From: an uncultured Prevotellaceae bacterium
GTDB taxonomy: Bacteria > Bacteroidota > Bacteroidia > Bacteroidales > Muribaculaceae
DNA length: 54,250 nt
Direction of reading: 5' to 3'
NCBI GenBank assembly: GCA_900318065.1
Contig: ONIY01000035.1
Coordinates: forward strand, 1 to 54,250
A model generated the notes under the pieces. That model searched no databases. It was given only the letters and a program-made list of their open reading frames with translations, and was not told where the DNA came from. Positions 9,117 to 16,447 of the stretch are shown piece after piece; the stretch's first letter is position 1, and every line of letters begins with the position of its first letter. Made by a program: the position numbers and the translations under genes.

Positions 9117-9147
9117 ATTGTTTTTCCATGGAAAAGTTGTAACTTTG
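9117..9147 (+). promoter_or_regulatory. promoter upstream of a 45-codon ORF
   Basis: ATTG at 9117-9120, a 19-bp spacer, then TAACTTTG at 9140-9147. The -7 box is a full consensus match and the -33 element differs by one base. The predicted transcript starts near 9153, about 65 nt before the small ORF. Confidence 0.65.
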
Positions 9148-9219
9148 CACCCACAAACAAGCAAATAGTGATTAAAAAACGAGTAACCCCATTACTCTTA
9201 TAGTATTAATTAAAATGAA

Positions 9220-9357
9220 ATGAGTATGAAAAACGAAACAACAAAGAGGGGTGCTAATCGAGTCAACCAACTTCCACCCCACGCCTATCATCCCAACATC
9301 TCACTGCGACTGTATAAACGCACTGGCTATATCGCTTGGCCCGAGTCCAATAAGTGA
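9220..9357 (+). CDS. small basic protein, 45 aa, unknown
   Basis: A 45-codon frame starting ATG-AGT-ATG and ending TGA, whose stop directly abuts the stop codon of the convergent ATPase gene (9358). The product is basic and polar, with tyrosines and a single tryptophan near the C-terminus (GYIAWPESNK), and has no membrane helix or signal peptide. A good promoter lies at 9117-9147 and codon use resembles neighbouring core genes. I do not recognise the family. It could be a genuine small protein or the coding part of a regulatory RNA. Confidence 0.5.
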   Translation: MSMKNETTKRGANRVNQLPPHAYHPNISLRLYKRTGYIAWPESNK

Positions 9358-10677
9358 TTACACATCATTTAGACTCAAACCATGATAATCAATTGCATAG
9401 TCGTTTAATTGCCTGTGCATTTTCAGGAATGCCTCGGCCTTGCTTCGTAATATCCCTATATTTATAGCACGAGCATTTCTTTTTACTTCATAGAAATCAA
9501 GACGCTTGTCAAGTTCGTCAATGCCAATAATGTCAATCTCATTATTGCCGTGATTGTCGTGCCAATAACCAAGTTTAGTGTATTTGCCTTCTTCTATAAG
9601 TTTATCTCGAAAATATTTCTCTAGCACAAAACCACTATAGGTATTATAGTCCCGAGCTATGATTTGTCGCAACTTGTCATTAGCGCCAATCTCAACCATG
9701 TAGTTATATTTATACATGAAACGGAACCAGAAACTCAGGAAATTGTCGTCAAGCCAGTAGCGTGTGCGTTTGTTGGCAGTGGGTTCAAGTATAGGTTGTC
9801 TTTTTGACACGAGATTATACTCGGCATCCAGTTTTGTCAAGTATCCGCCAATCTCTTTCTTGAGCATGTCTTCTATTTGCCCACGAGTGTTATACCCTTG
9901 AGCAATAAGGCTCAATATACTGAAGTAGGTGCCATAATCCTTACCAAACTCATCAATGAGCATCAGTTTGCCTTCATCAATAAATTGCGACCCCTCTCGA
10001 GTGACCATGTCAAGCATTAATTCGTGAGTAGTCGCCCCACCATCAATAAACATCTCTACGTATTTTGCAATTCCTCCCGAAAAGAGATATAGCGCAAGCA
10101 AGTCCTCATTATTGTATTTGGGGTTATACTCGTGAAGTATTTCCTTGAGGACACTGGGAGCAAAAGGCTTAACATTCATCATGCTGGTGTTGCGGCCGAA
10201 GAGCGACTCTTTATTGTCACGAAACAATCGGTTCATCAGTGAATTTACCGAGCCACAAACAATCAAGTTGATACGCGCCTCCTGCTTATTCAGGTCCCAA
10301 ATGCGCTGCATGTCGCTATAAATCGAGTTGTTCACACGCATGAATTCTTGAAACTCATCTATCACCAGTGTGATGGGTCTAGACTTAGACAGCTGCATCA
10401 CAAAGTCACACACTTGTGCAAACCTGCTGGCATTTCCCATGATAGGAACGCCAATTTTCTGAGTAATCTCATCGCAGTAGCTTGCGCACAATTCGGTCTC
10501 ATCTTTTCGTGAAACGAAGAAATAAAGATAAGGCTCACTCTTATAAGCCTCAAGCACCAGCGAAGTTTTGCCAATGCGTCGGCGGCCTGTAATCACTGTG
10601 AACTGTGCCACCTCTCGCGACCTATTTTCAATATCTATTAATCGCTTTATCTCTTTTTCCCTATCAAAAAATCTCAT
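9358..10677 (-). CDS. AAA-family ATPase with DUF234-type C-terminal domain
   Basis: A 439-aa ATPase of the prokaryotic ATPase_2 group. Walker A is GRRRIGKTS (residues 31-39) and Walker B is LVIDEFQ (D107, E108). The C-terminal third resembles DUF234, a PD-(D/E)XK-like fold: NEIDIIG followed by DFYEVKRN. Such stand-alone proteins are frequent and variable in Bacteroidetes and have no settled role; a nuclease or defence function is only inference. It lies between two plus-strand transcription units. Two short GAAAC/GTTTC inverted repeats sit just upstream (10714-10743) and may be its operator. Confidence 0.85.
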   Translation of the reverse strand: MRFFDREKEIKRLIDIENRSREVAQFTVITGRRRIGKTSLVLEAYKSEPYLYFFVSRKDETELCASYCDEITQKIGVPIMGNASRFAQVCDFVMQLSKSRPITLVIDEFQEFMRVNNSIYSDMQRIWDLNKQEARINLIVCGSVNSLMNRLFRDNKESLFGRNTSMMNVKPFAPSVLKEILHEYNPKYNNEDLLALYLFSGGIAKYVEMFIDGGATTHELMLDMVTREGSQFIDEGKLMLIDEFGKDYGTYFSILSLIAQGYNTRGQIEDMLKKEIGGYLTKLDAEYNLVSKRQPILEPTANKRTRYWLDDNFLSFWFRFMYKYNYMVEIGANDKLRQIIARDYNTYSGFVLEKYFRDKLIEEGKYTKLGYWHDNHGNNEIDIIGIDELDKRLDFYEVKRNARAINIGILRSKAEAFLKMHRQLNDYAIDYHGLSLNDV

Positions 10678-10713
10678 TACAAATATTATTTTTCGAATGT
10701 TATTATATTGTTA

Positions 10714-10743
10714 CGAAACTGTCGTTTCCGAAACAGCCGTTTC
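10714..10743. repeat. two tandem 15-bp inverted-repeat units
   Basis: Two copies of a 15-bp dyad (CGAAAC, 4 bp, GTTTC) lie end to end at 10714-10728 and 10729-10743, differing only in the central bases. They are 37 bp upstream of the ATPase start at 10677 and could bind a dimeric regulator. Confidence 0.7.
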
Positions 10744-10796
10744 CTAACCGCAAAATTAAATCATTTATTTTATTTGACCAACTTTTTTAAACAAAA

Positions 10797-10828
10797 TTTG
10801 CATTAAAACAGAAAAATCTATATATTTG
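10797..10828 (+). promoter_or_regulatory. strong promoter of the candidate ncRNA
   Basis: TTTG at 10797-10800, a 20-bp spacer, then TATATTTG at 10821-10828: full consensus at both elements. Predicted transcription start is near 10834. Confidence 0.75.
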
Positions 10829-10834
10829 CAAACG

Positions 10835-11103
10835 AATCCGAGCAAACTTGTAGAGACAAGCTCTTGCCTGAAGACATACAAAGAAAGCGTTTTTGCGTTA
10901 TCCACTTCACGAAATTTCGGCAAAAATTTCTTCCATAGATGGATAAGCAGTGTAAAGAACGCCTTCGCGTGCCTATACCTATCCCCCACTTAGGCGGGAA
11001 CAGTATATCGGCATGGCGTGGGGGATACTGTTTATTTCTGTGGAAGGCATGCCGAAAGCCTCGTGGAGAATAAACCGGACAAGTCTCCACGCTATCTTTT
11101 TAT
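10835..11103 (+). ncRNA. candidate structured non-coding RNA or long leader, about 270 nt
   Basis: No reading frame fills this stretch, yet it is dense in complementary segments. Module 1 is a CTTGT/ACAAG hairpin (10847-10851 with 10856-10860). Module 2 is a long rod: 10887-10894 with 10955-10962 (one G-U), 10898-10904 with 10940-10946, and 10911-10917 with 10924-10930 closed by a 6-nt loop. Module 3 has three pairs in interleaved order A-B-C-A'-B'-C': 10983-10989/11018-11024, 10999-11006/11025-11032 and 11008-11015/11048-11055. Such order implies pseudoknots or alternative folds. A terminator-like hairpin ends it. It could be a housekeeping RNA I fail to recognise (6S RNA should be tested first) or a switching leader for the DUF2971 gene. 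Confidence 0.65.
11062..11103 (+). terminator. terminator-like hairpin ending the candidate ncRNA
   Basis: A perfect 8-bp stem (CGTGGAGA at 11062-11069 with TCTCCACG at 11084-11091) with a 14-nt loop, followed by CTATCTTTTTAT. It lies 50 bp before the DUF2971 start, so it may end an independent RNA or attenuate the downstream genes. Confidence 0.65.
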
Positions 11104-11152
11104 ACTAACTAATTAACACCTCAATTCGGGAGACTAAAGAGGAAATGAATAA

Positions 11153-11977
11153 ATGAAACCTAAAAAATCCCCATATATTCTATCTCAGATTCTGACAGAA
11201 GACACAAAAATATGTCGATATATGAATTTTGATGTATTTTTGCAGCTACTTAATGGTAAACTTTATGTCCCACGCAGAATTAAATTTTTGGATGCACGAG
11301 AGAGTGGGAAATTACCTTTGCAATATAGGTTTGGTTTTGACTTTGTTGATTCCAAAGAAAGTTTGCCTAGTAAAGAAATGAGCGAGAAACAACAAGAAGT
11401 TGATCAATTTGTAAAAAATCTTAATCAATCCAAATACTTGCTTACTTCTTGTTGGACCATAGATAATGGTGAGGATTACCTAATGTGGAAATGTTATGCA
11501 AACGATATTGGAGTTTGTGTTCGAACAACTTTAGGAAGGCTGATGGAGGCTATAGATTACGATAATGCCAATTATATTCCAATTTGTTCTCCTATGATAT
11601 ATGATACATTAGGCAAGAAAAAAGACTTTCTTGAAGCTGTTTTTACTAAAGATAAGTATTATATCTCCGAGAATGAAGTGCGTCTATATTTTATTCCTAA
11701 AACCATAATTAATATTAACATATTAAATAATGACATAACAACTATTGATAAAGTTCTTTTAGAAGCTTCACAAATTGAACAAGAACAACATCAAACCCAA
11801 CATTATAAAGATTTCCAGATTTTTGAAGTAGAACCAACTTTCATCAATTCGATAATACTTTCACCAATCATTAAATCAAGTACTGTACCATATTTCAAAG
11901 AAATTCTTCAAGAGCATTTTAAGGAGGTCTTCACAAATGGGAGTATGATTAAACAATCACAAATTCAAATAAAATAA
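11153..11977 (+). CDS. DUF2971-like protein
   Basis: A 274-aa soluble protein, markedly AT-rich compared with the core genes. The central segment, TSCWT followed by DYLMWKCYANDIGVCV (about residues 97-124), matches the DUF2971 pattern in which a serine/cysteine strand is followed by a conserved LMW-x-Y-G motif. The family is widespread among accessory and defence-associated genes but has no proven activity. It is followed after 12 bp by an LRR gene, probably in one transcript, and is preceded by the candidate structured RNA. Base composition suggests acquisition by transfer. Confidence 0.65.
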   Translation: MKPKKSPYILSQILTEDTKICRYMNFDVFLQLLNGKLYVPRRIKFLDARESGKLPLQYRFGFDFVDSKESLPSKEMSEKQQEVDQFVKNLNQSKYLLTSCWTIDNGEDYLMWKCYANDIGVCVRTTLGRLMEAIDYDNANYIPICSPMIYDTLGKKKDFLEAVFTKDKYYISENEVRLYFIPKTIININILNNDITTIDKVLLEASQIEQEQHQTQHYKDFQIFEVEPTFINSIILSPIIKSSTVPYFKEILQEHFKEVFTNGSMIKQSQIQIK

Positions 11978-11989
11978 AAATAAATTATT

Positions 11990-13555
11990 ATGAAAAAGAC
12001 AAGAGTTATAATATTTATATTGTTTGCAGTACTAGAATGTACTTCACTTAAGGCTTATGCATTTATGGTAGATGGTCTATGTTATTATTTAAATAGTGAT
12101 AACGAAAGTGTTACTATTACTTACAATTCCGAAGATTATAAATACGGTCATGCTTATTCAAATCTAACTGGCCACTTGATTATTCCAGGTAGTGTCATAT
12201 ATAATGATAAAGCTTACGCTGTAACAGCTATTGGTAATTCAGCTTTTATCTGTTGTTCAGGCATAACATCTGTGACTATACCATCCTCGATTATTACAAT
12301 TGACAATTTTGCTTTTTGCGGTACTGGCATAATATCTATCATAATACCAAGTAGTGTCACTTCAATAGGCAAATCTGCATTTCAAGGTTCTAAATTGACT
12401 TCAGTGATAATTCCCAATAATGTCACATATATTGATTCTAATGCTTTCAATGGGTGTTACGACTTAGCATCAGTAACCATAGGAAATGGTGTTACTTTTA
12501 TTGGCGAGACGGCTTTTTCTCATTGTTACAACTTGAAAACATTTACCATAGAAGATGGCGACTCAACTCTTTATATGGCAACTGGTTACAATGACACTAA
12601 TAAAATATTTTCTAATAGTCCTATTGAAATCCTTTATTTAGGAAGAAATATTGAATGGGCAAACAATTGGTCTCCATTTCAAAAAAGCACTTTATCGTCC
12701 CTGACTATAAGCAATAAAGTAAATAATATAGGGGACGGTGCATTCACTGGATGCAGTGGATTGACATCGGTAACCATTCCTAATTCGGTGACGACGATTG
12801 GCAGCAGTGCCTTCAGTGGTTGCCGTGGCTTAACCTCGGTGACCATAGGCAACTCGGTGACGTCGATTGGCAGCCGTGCCTTCTATGGTTGCCAAGGCTT
12901 GAATTCAGTGATATGGAACGCAAGGTCGTGTTCTGACTTTTCATCCTATGATGAATCTCCGTTTTATTATACTGTTGGTTCACAAATCAAGCATTTCAAA
13001 TTTGGAGAAGAAGTAGAAAGAATTCCAGCATATCTTTGCCGTGATAAGGAAGGCTTGACCTCTGTGACAATTCCTAACTCGGTGACGGAGGTTGGAGAAT
13101 ATGCTTTCTATGGTTGCCGTGGCTTAACCTCGGTGACCATAGGCAACTCGGTGACTTTGATTGGTCGTTATGCGTTTACGGGCTCTTTCGAAAGTGGGGA
13201 TACTATTTTTTCGTTAAACCCTACGCCCCCCAGTCTTGGTCATAGCGTTTTTTACAAAGGCTACTTTAATGGAACTTCCTATTTTGATTACGATGCCACT
13301 CTTCTCGTCCCAATAGGTAGCAAAACGACTTATCAGACGTCTGAAGGATGGAAGAATTTTTATAATATTGAAGAGACAGAATATGATGGCATTGATAATG
13401 TTGTTATAGATCAACTTTTTGATCCGTTTAAAAATCCAGGTGAGATAAAGACTATATACACGATTGATGGACGCGCACTTAATCCACAAGATGTATCATT
13501 GTTGCCAAATGGTATCTATATTATCAATGGTAAGAAAATTGTAATTAATAGATAA
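11990..13555 (+). CDS. BspA-like leucine-rich repeat surface protein (LRR_5)
   Basis: A 521-aa exported protein with a signal peptide (about residues 1-24, MKKTRVIIFILFAVLE onward). It has many LRR_5 repeats of roughly 23 residues (pattern SVTIPNSVTxIGxxAFxGCxGLT), as in Bacteroides BspA and related adhesins. The C-terminus (IYTIDGRALN, then LPNGIYIINGKKIVI) resembles the short beta-rich tail found on many Bacteroidales outer-surface proteins. Most of the gene is AT-rich, but repeats near 12.74-12.91 and 13.05-13.17 kb are GC-richer and share a 44-bp identical block, pointing to internal or intergenic recombination. Confidence 0.88.
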   Translation: MKKTRVIIFILFAVLECTSLKAYAFMVDGLCYYLNSDNESVTITYNSEDYKYGHAYSNLTGHLIIPGSVIYNDKAYAVTAIGNSAFICCSGITSVTIPSSIITIDNFAFCGTGIISIIIPSSVTSIGKSAFQGSKLTSVIIPNNVTYIDSNAFNGCYDLASVTIGNGVTFIGETAFSHCYNLKTFTIEDGDSTLYMATGYNDTNKIFSNSPIEILYLGRNIEWANNWSPFQKSTLSSLTISNKVNNIGDGAFTGCSGLTSVTIPNSVTTIGSSAFSGCRGLTSVTIGNSVTSIGSRAFYGCQGLNSVIWNARSCSDFSSYDESPFYYTVGSQIKHFKFGEEVERIPAYLCRDKEGLTSVTIPNSVTEVGEYAFYGCRGLTSVTIGNSVTLIGRYAFTGSFESGDTIFSLNPTPPSLGHSVFYKGYFNGTSYFDYDATLLVPIGSKTTYQTSEGWKNFYNIEETEYDGIDNVVIDQLFDPFKNPGEIKTIYTIDGRALNPQDVSLLPNGIYIINGKKIVINR

Positions 13556-13844
13556 AAATCTCCCATTATGGAATAAAAGATCTAGTTTACACAGAGCACG
13601 TTTATAATGAAGAAGTTCCTATTCGGAATAGTTTTCATTAAAACTTTTGCAATACACTCTTGTATTGTTTTACTAACGAAGTAGGTGGAGCCCACCTTAT
13701 CTTAAGGTAGCAGCTACTACACAACAATTTATTTCCGTTGAATTCACGTTAATTTGTCAAATAAAGTCCAATGGAAAAAATCGTTTTTCATCATTTTTAA
13801 TTTACCAGAAGATTCCTCGATAGCCAACTCATCAATTTTCCTAA
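13556..13844. other. intergenic region with a signal-peptide-like remnant
   Basis: About 290 bp without a full gene. A 25-codon frame at 13607-13684 (+) begins MKKFLFGIVFIKTF and stops, resembling a severed signal peptide and so a possible gene remnant. Small dyads follow (AATAC/GTATT near 13650-13665; AGGTGG/CCACCT near 13683-13697). No promoter matching TAnnTTTG was noticed. Confidence 0.4.
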
Positions 13845-13881
13845 AATAGAGGGCATGCCACTTTTTGGACAGCCCTCTATT
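13845..13881 (-). terminator. terminator after nfnB
   Basis: A perfect 10-bp stem (arms 13845-13854 and 13872-13881, GCCCTCTATT/AATAGAGGGC) with a 17-nt loop. On the minus strand the arm ends in ATTTTAG. It lies 22 bp past the nfnB stop. Confidence 0.7.
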
Positions 13882-13903
13882 ATATTTATGCTTGGGCTCT
13901 TAC

Positions 13904-15358
13904 TCAGCCCAGGAGTTGCTTTGCCATGTTCTGGGCGGCACGGCGGCCGTCGCCCATGGCAAGGATTACAGTGGCACCGCCTCGCACGATGTCGCCACCG
14001 GCGTAGAGGTCGCCAATGTTGCTCTGCATAGTCTCCTCGTTGACAACGATAGTGTTGCGGCGGCTCACGTCGAGGCCCTCGATAGAGCGAGGCACGAGCT
14101 GGTTGGGCGAAACGCCCACAGCCACGATAACGATGTCGACAGGAATCTCCTCAATGGCACCCTCTACAGGCACTGGCGAGCGGCGTCCGCTGGCATCGGG
14201 CTCACCAAGCTCCATGCGCTGGATGCGCATAGCCTTGATGTGTCCCTTCTCGTCGCCAATGTACTCGATGGGGTTGTGAAGAGTCATAAACTCCACACCC
14301 TCTTCCTTGGCATGACCCACCTCCTCGCGACGGGCAGGCATCTCCTCCTCGCTGCGGCGGTAAACCAAAATCACGCGCTTGGCACCCATGCGCAATGCAG
14401 TGCGGGTAGAGTCCATAGCGGTGTTGCCACCACCAATCACAGCAATAGTATCGCCCTTCATCACTGGGGTGTCGCCACCACGGCCGGCACTCATCAGGTT
14501 GATGCGGGTGAGGTACTCATTGCTCGACATAACGCCGATGAGGTTCTCACCAGGGATGTCCATGAAGCGTGGGAAACCAGCGCCAGAGCCCACGAACACA
14601 CCCTTGAAGCCTTGCTCGTGCAGGTCGTCGTAGGTAATGGTCTTACCCACGAGCACGTCCTTCTCAAACTTCACGCCCATCATGCGCAAGCCCTCAATCT
14701 CGTAGTCTACGATGCTGTTAGGCAAGCGGAACTCAGGAATACCATATTTGAGCACGCCACCAATCTCGTGCAGTGCCTCAAACACTGTTACGTCGAAGCC
14801 TTGCTTCGCCATGTCGCCAGCAAACGACAATCCCGAAGGACCGCTACCAATGACGGCAACCTTGATGCCGTTAGAAGGCTTCATGGGAGGCACCTCTTGC
14901 TTGGTGTTGTTGCGCTGCCAGTCGGCGGCAAAACGCTCCAGGTAACCAATAGCCACTGCGGGCTGTTTCATCTTCAGGCGGATGCACTTGCTCTCGCACT
15001 GCTTCTCCTGAGGACACACGCGACCACACACTGCTGGCAGCGAACTGGTCTCCTTGAGGGTTGCGGCAGCTTGAGCAAACTCGCCACGCTCAATGTTCTT
15101 GATGAATTTGGGGATGTTGATGCCCACTGGGCAGCCAGTGACGCACTGTGGATTGGGGCAGTCGAGGCAACGAGTTGCCTCGAGCACAGCCTGCTCGGCA
15201 TTGATGCCCTGGTTAACCTCCTCGTTGCAAGTGATGCGGTAGGCAGGATCGAGCTGTGGCATCTCAACTCGAGCGATATTGTTTCTCTCTTTAGCGGTTT
15301 TAGACTTGCGCAACTCTTCACGCCAAGCCTCGTTGCGAGATTCGTTATAGTTTTCCAT
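13904..15358 (-). CDS. nfnB: NADPH-dependent oxidoreductase, GltD-like; NfnB-type large subunit
   Basis: A 484-aa flavoprotein with an N-terminal ferredoxin-like region. Cysteines at 64, 67, 72 and 76 and again at 111, 115, 121 and 125 (CGRVCPQEKQC) fit two [4Fe-4S] clusters. An FAD-binding IGSGPSG and a NADP-binding IGGGNTAMD follow. It is often annotated as glutamate synthase small chain, but its immediate partner is a DHOD beta-like FAD/NAD protein (15490-16266), which is the NfnAB arrangement: electron-bifurcating ferredoxin:NADP+ oxidoreductase. No glutamate synthase large chain is nearby. The product is cytoplasmic. Confidence 0.85.
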   Translation of the reverse strand: MENYNESRNEAWREELRKSKTAKERNNIARVEMPQLDPAYRITCNEEVNQGINAEQAVLEATRCLDCPNPQCVTGCPVGINIPKFIKNIERGEFAQAAATLKETSSLPAVCGRVCPQEKQCESKCIRLKMKQPAVAIGYLERFAADWQRNNTKQEVPPMKPSNGIKVAVIGSGPSGLSFAGDMAKQGFDVTVFEALHEIGGVLKYGIPEFRLPNSIVDYEIEGLRMMGVKFEKDVLVGKTITYDDLHEQGFKGVFVGSGAGFPRFMDIPGENLIGVMSSNEYLTRINLMSAGRGGDTPVMKGDTIAVIGGGNTAMDSTRTALRMGAKRVILVYRRSEEEMPARREEVGHAKEEGVEFMTLHNPIEYIGDEKGHIKAMRIQRMELGEPDASGRRSPVPVEGAIEEIPVDIVIVAVGVSPNQLVPRSIEGLDVSRRNTIVVNEETMQSNIGDLYAGGDIVRGGATVILAMGDGRRAAQNMAKQLLG

Positions 15359-15369
15359 TTATTTCTTGT

Positions 15370-15409
15370 TATTTTAGTTGAACAGTAAAGTAGTAAAATA
15401 GTAGAATAG
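15370..15409. repeat. 8-bp tandem repeat tract between nfnA and nfnB
   Basis: Five 8-bp units end in AG and begin with T (TATTTTAG, TTGAACAG, TAAAGTAG, TAAAATAG, TAGAATAG), starting at 15370, 15378, 15386, 15394 and 15402. On the coding (minus) strand the tract ends about 11 bp before the nfnB start. Confidence 0.8.
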
Positions 15410-15489
15410 TTTTAAGTTGAGCAGTAAAGATGTCATCATCAATATCTAAACAATGAACTTTAAACTACGGCCAGAGCCAATCTCTTATC

Positions 15490-16266
15490 TTACATTTTCA
15501 AGCGCATTAACAACTCGTCGAAGTCAATCTCATGAGCGTCGAACTCAGGCCCCTCAACACACACGAAGCGGGTCTTGCCACCCACGCTCACGCGGCAAGC
15601 GCCGCACATGCCAGTGCCATCGACCATGATAGCGTTGAGCGATGCCTCGGTGGGCACCTCATACTTCTTGGTGAGCAGCGACACAAACTTCATCATGATA
15701 GCGGGACCGATGGTGACAACCTTGTCGACCTTCTCACGCTTGATAACCTCCTCAACACCGGCAGTAACAAGGCCCTTGTTGCCGTAGCTGCCGTCGTCGG
15801 TCATGATAATCACATCGTCGCTCGAGGCACGAACCTCATCCTCAAGGATGATCAAGTCCTTGGTGCGACCTGCCAGCACGCTTACCACGCGGTTGCCTGC
15901 GGCCTTCATCGCCTTGATAATGGGAAGCAGTGGAGCCACGCCCACGCCACCACCACAGCACAGCACAGTGCCGTAGTTCTCGATGCGAGTGGCCTGGCCC
16001 AGAGGACCCACCACGTCGGTCAAGCACTCACCTGGCTCAAGAGCACAGATTTTGCGGGTTGAATCGCCCACAGCTTGAATCACCAAAGTGATGGTTCCTG
16101 CAGCGGGATCGCTGTCGGCAATAGTCAATGGAATTCTTTCACCCTTGTCGCCGCAACGCACAATCACAAAGTGACCGGCACGACGAGCTTTAGCAATAAG
16201 GGGAGCTTCAACAACGAGCTTTGTAACATTCTCGCTGAAACGTTCTTTACTTACAATCTTATTCAT
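15490..16266 (-). CDS. nfnA: FAD/NAD-binding subunit, NfnA-type (sulfide/dihydroorotate dehydrogenase-like)
   Basis: A 258-aa ferredoxin-reductase-type flavoprotein: RIPLTIAD near residue 44 binds FAD, GGGVGVAPL near 104-112 binds NAD(H), and the C-terminal cysteines (GMCGACRV, then VCVEGPEF) hold a [2Fe-2S] cluster, as in DHOD electron-transfer subunits. It is followed by the GltD-like subunit after 131 bp. Together they should couple NADH- and reduced-ferredoxin-driven NADPH formation in this anaerobe. A TACCTTTG box lies upstream and a strong terminator separates it from the PPIase gene. Confidence 0.87.
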   Translation of the reverse strand: MNKIVSKERFSENVTKLVVEAPLIAKARRAGHFVIVRCGDKGERIPLTIADSDPAAGTITLVIQAVGDSTRKICALEPGECLTDVVGPLGQATRIENYGTVLCCGGGVGVAPLLPIIKAMKAAGNRVVSVLAGRTKDLIILEDEVRASSDDVIIMTDDGSYGNKGLVTAGVEEVIKREKVDKVVTIGPAIMMKFVSLLTKKYEVPTEASLNAIMVDGTGMCGACRVSVGGKTRFVCVEGPEFDAHEIDFDELLMRLKM

Positions 16267-16306
16267 TGTTTATAGTTAATGTGAATTAGTTTTTTAATTG
16301 AACGTG

Positions 16307-16314
16307 CAAAGGTA
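16307..16314 (-). promoter_or_regulatory. -7 box of the nfnAB operon
   Basis: The minus strand reads TACCTTTG, an exact TAnnTTTG match, 40 bp upstream of the nfnA start. The -33 element is only weakly matched. Confidence 0.6.
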
Positions 16315-16384
16315 AGGAGAATTTCTGAATTAAACACTTTGATTTATAATAAAGTTTTCAACTAATGGTTTTTCTTTCAACAAA

Positions 16385-16418
16385 AACACCGCTTGCCCTG
16401 TGAGATGCAAGCGGTGTT
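16385..16418 (-). terminator. terminator after the PPIase gene
   Basis: A perfect 12-bp stem (AACACCGCTTGC arms at 16385-16396 and 16407-16418) with a 10-nt loop. On the minus strand it is followed by a T-rich run. It lies 30 bp past the PPIase stop. Confidence 0.85.
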
Positions 16419-16447
16419 GTGCTTATTATCTATAATAACGTGTTGAC

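Noticed and set aside
9220-10677. Toxin-antitoxin pair formed by the 45-codon ORF and the ATPase
   Set aside because: They are convergent and not co-transcribed, and neither resembles a known TA family.
10797-11153. Retron or group II intron RNA
   Set aside because: No reverse transcriptase is nearby, and the characteristic msr/msd or domain V features were not seen.
13904-15358. Glutamate synthase small subunit as the function of the GltD-like gene
   Set aside because: No large subunit is nearby and the adjacent DHOD beta-like gene indicates the NfnAB complex; a role with a distant GltB cannot be fully excluded.
13865-15388. Long open frame (507 codons) on the plus strand opposite nfnB
   Set aside because: It mirrors a well-supported flavoprotein gene, has low-complexity His/Leu/Ala-rich translation and no motif; it is a codon-bias shadow.
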